A DNA stretch of 64,000 nucleotides from Apostichopus japonicus (lineage: Eukaryota > Echinodermata > Holothuroidea > Aspidochirotida > Stichopodidae): positions 36,547,001 to 36,611,000 of the forward strand of contig NC_092568.1 of the NCBI RefSeq assembly GCF_037975245.1, in the 5' to 3' direction. Shown here one piece after another: positions 63,761-64,000 of the stretch; the stretch's first letter is position 1, and the number at the start of each line of letters is the position of its first letter. A model generated the notes under the pieces. That model saw only the letters and a list, made by a program, of their open reading frames with translations, was not told where the DNA came from and did no database searches. The translations under genes and the position numbers were made by a program.

Positions 63761-64000
63761 ATTTTTCTTATTATCCGCTTCTTCTGCATATATATATAGT
63801 TTTTAGATTCCATTTCCATAATTTTAATTTATCGTAAGCATTTTTCAACATATTCCGGGGTGACAGTAAGGTACAAAATTTCGACAACTGTGATTGACAA
63901 GTAATCAATGGAAATCAGAAATCATTGGACACCTTCTGATGATCACGATGCTAAAATGACCATCCCTTAAAACTGACTAATTACATTTCTCTAATTTGCT

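Larger units (their letters stand above)
57460..64000 (-). other. Meis: Partial intron 5' of Meis exon B
   Basis: The exon encoding the preceding Meis segment (vertebrate form IQAIQVLRFHLLELEK) was searched for on the minus strand and not found, so this intron extends past the window end and is at least 6.5 kb. It contains a TTTC microsatellite (57728-57750), a CpG-retaining block (57780-58180), C-rich tracts near 59180-59240 and 60340-60400, a 16-nt G run (62628-62643), a C/T-rich stretch (62820-62910) and a GC-richer block at 63200-63760. Between 58200 and 63200 I see nothing coding. Confidence 0.7.

Overview
The window is non-coding, AT-rich animal DNA crossed by one gene on the minus strand, a Meis/homothorax-family TALE homeobox gene. 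Two exons are recognisable. Exon B (57280-57459, 60 codons) carries the end of the Meis/PKNOX N-terminal (PBX-interacting) domain. Exon A (14363-14552, 63 codons plus 1 nt) carries the Ser/Asn/Gln-rich linker ending in the Meis signature HSGDNSSE. Both have canonical splice sites. Exon B ends in phase 0 and exon A begins in phase 0, so they can join directly across a 42,727-nt intron. The start of the gene lies above 64000. I found no homeodomain exon, so that part most likely lies below position 1. Recognised coding sequence is only 370 nt of 64,000.

Organism: probably a marine invertebrate deuterostome, perhaps an echinoderm. This is inferred from a Meis linker unlike the vertebrate one, very large introns, AT-rich DNA full of short G or C homopolymers, and a TGACCTTTGACC/ACACAC-type dispersed repeat of a kind common in marine invertebrates. 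The species cannot be named from the sequence.

Layout: 1-14362 is the intron 3' of exon A. It holds several tandem repeats, a hairpin, and a GC-richer block at 11450-11714 with a good minus-strand splice acceptor. 14363-14552 is exon A. 14553-57279 is the giant intron. It holds two diverged copies of a dispersed repeat (14688-14884, 17757-17946), a perfect RFX X-box (16252-16265), a TGACA/TGTCA inverted pair (19427-19443), a PBX/MEIS-motif block (24890-25260), CpG-retaining blocks (28240-28640, 45500-46160 and others), a roughly 200-255-nt tandem repeat (40165-40815), a long AT microsatellite (47375-47461) and a diverged dispersed repeat (54941-55135). 57280-57459 is exon B. 57460-64000 is the intron 5' of exon B, with CpG-retaining blocks at 57780-58180 and 63200-63760.

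No tRNA, rRNA, CRISPR, operon or intact transposon coding region is visible. Most long open frames come from low-complexity DNA or from locally GC-richer blocks open in several frames on both strands. The likely biology is a developmental transcription factor gene whose introns carry its enhancers. The regulatory calls are sequence-pattern inferences and need comparison with other genomes.
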